In this document: positions 62,705 to 64,000 of the stretch, one piece after another
How the letters are laid out: each line of letters opens with the position of its first letter
Position numbering within the stretch: position 1 is the first letter of the stretch
From: Erythrocercus mccallii
Lineage: Eukaryota; Chordata; Aves; Passeriformes; Dicruridae
Reading direction: 5' to 3'
DNA: 64,000 nt
Assembly: GCA_013397435.1 (NCBI GenBank)
Contig: VZRG01000873.1
Location: 62,001 to 126,000, forward strand
Position numbers and translations under genes: made by a program
The notes under the pieces: model-generated
What the model was told of the DNA's origin: nothing
The model's input: the letters and a program-made list of their open reading frames with translations, nothing else
Databases searched by the model: none

Positions 62705-64000
62705 ACTTTTTTAAACTGCCCTTGAAAATTAGTAGTTTGATTAGATTATTATTTCTCTTCTTTCTACAAAAACTTCCCCAAAAACCCAGGAATTGACGAG
62801 ACGCTTTTTATGGTTTGCAAGTCTCACAGCTCAAGAAGGTACAAAATTATTATTAAGTTTAACAAAAGTTCAGGCAAGATTACCATTCTGAAGGAAATGG
62901 CCAATATAGCCCATGTAGTTAGTCAACAACAGACTGTCAAATGACAGACCAGACTTCTCCTAGTTGTAGTGCCCTCAGACACCAAGGAAAAAGCACCTAA
63001 TGTCACTCCTAAACCACACCTATATATCAACAAAAAATGCAAGAGCAGGTGCATTCAATTGAAGCTCAGTGAGAAGATGCAACAGAACACTCATACAAAC
63101 AGAATGGCTTTTTTCCTTTTTGCTACACAAGAACAATTATATTTCCATGTCACATATACAATGTCTCTGTCAAAGAAGCAGGATATCTTGCTTTAGAGAT
63201 TATTTACCAGCCTACAACCTTCATAGTATCAGCAATTCCCTACTCCACTTCCTATGACTCTGTCCCTCTCAGTGATCACCTATCACCTAAAAATCTAAGG
63301 GCCTGTTGGATTCAAAGTTATCACTCTTATTTAAAGAGAAGAAATATGAGACATGCAGATGAAGGAGAAACAGCTTTGAACTCTTCTCTTACGCATCCAA
63401 CTATCTTGCTTACATTCAACACACAACCAACAGGTCCCATCTGAACACACCCCTTGAATCAGCAGGGCTCACCAGAAAATAAACCCACAACATTTAGTTT
63501 GGAACTGCTTCTCTTTTTTAAAAAAGATTGCAACATTTGTGATAAGGCAAAACTCTTTCCCAGCAGATTAAACACATTTCACAACACAGATAGGTTTAAT
63601 TTTTTAATATGTCTTTTAATCAGGGCAAGGTTTTTGACCAAATTCGGCTTAAATAGTTTTAAGCCAGTATAGACTTTCCATGTTAGTCTGAAGGGCTGAG
63701 TTCAAGGACTGTGATCACTCTGCACTAACAACTCACACGGCACACACTGAACTACATCAATTAATTGTTAAAAAAAACAGAGCTCTTCTGGAAGATATTA
63801 AAGAAATATCCTCCTCCTTGGGGTGGATAATTCACAGACCTATAGCAGAGCTGCCCAACTACCCTTGGCTGTCACGTTTACACTGCTTTCACCCTGTTAT
63901 TGTGTAAGGTTAAAATGGCAGGAATTCACACGAAACAGAAGAAAGAAGTTCACCAGCAAAAGTATCTAAGTCAAAGTGCAATACATTATACTATTAATGA

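Larger units (their letters stand above)
42692..64000 (-). other. PTK2 intron upstream of first coding exon (at least 21.3 kb, incomplete)
   Basis: The sequence upstream of the CTCTAG acceptor is AT-rich and shows no CpG island, TATA-associated promoter or recognisable noncoding exon. PTK2 orthologues have several alternative noncoding 5' exons, which cannot be found by eye. CR1 fragments occur at 45902-46010, 47155-47700, 53559-54022, 59510-59736 and 62598-62704, with small simple repeats. A GC-richer block at 49040-49230 is unassigned. Confidence 0.8.

Noticed and set aside
1..64000. PTK2-hosted microRNA (the miR-151 family lies in a PTK2 intron in vertebrates)
   Set aside because: That intron is far downstream in the kinase/FAT half of the gene, outside this window, and no matching hairpin was seen.
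1..64000. CRISPR arrays, operons, tRNA/rRNA genes, prophage or plasmid features
   Set aside because: The window is vertebrate intronic DNA. No regularly spaced direct repeats, tRNA cloverleaf consensus boxes or dense coding were seen on either strand.

Overview
This window is a vertebrate nuclear genomic segment, almost certainly from a bird. It is AT-rich and intron-dominated, contains no bacterial-style gene packing, and is dotted with truncated CR1 (chicken repeat 1) non-LTR retrotransposons in both orientations. The only gene I can support is PTK2, encoding focal adhesion kinase (FAK), on the minus strand. The conceptual FAK peptide agrees with the avian protein as I recall it; for example it has the R-S-Y-G-E-M sequence around residue 181.

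Layout, read in PTK2 orientation (high to low coordinates). Bases 64000-42692 are upstream intron with no CpG-island promoter that I can see, so the transcription start probably lies beyond the right edge. The first coding exon is 42465-42691, with 32 nt of 5' UTR that includes a four-codon upstream ORF. Coding exons 2-7 follow at 29407-29573, 23354-23441, 10237-10316, 8701-8763, 4090-4144 and 329-469. All junctions have AG acceptors and GT donors, and the phases join into one 789-nt reading frame of 263 codons with no break. That is the N-terminal linker, the FERM F1 and F2 lobes, and the first residues of F3. The rest of F3, the linker with the Y397 autophosphorylation site, the kinase domain and the FAT domain lie beyond base 1.

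The introns (1.5 to 13 kb) hold about a dozen CR1 fragments, one solo-LTR-like block at about 33165-33531 with a TATA box and a polyadenylation signal, several short tandem duplications, a four-copy 15-bp minisatellite, and mono- and short-unit simple repeats. I recognise no tRNA, rRNA or microRNA gene, no CRISPR array and no second protein-coding gene. No clearly novel system is visible. The most useful leads are the LTR, two CR1 copies inserted head to head, a CR1 with an unusual hexamer tail, the uORF, and exon-structure details of the FERM domain.
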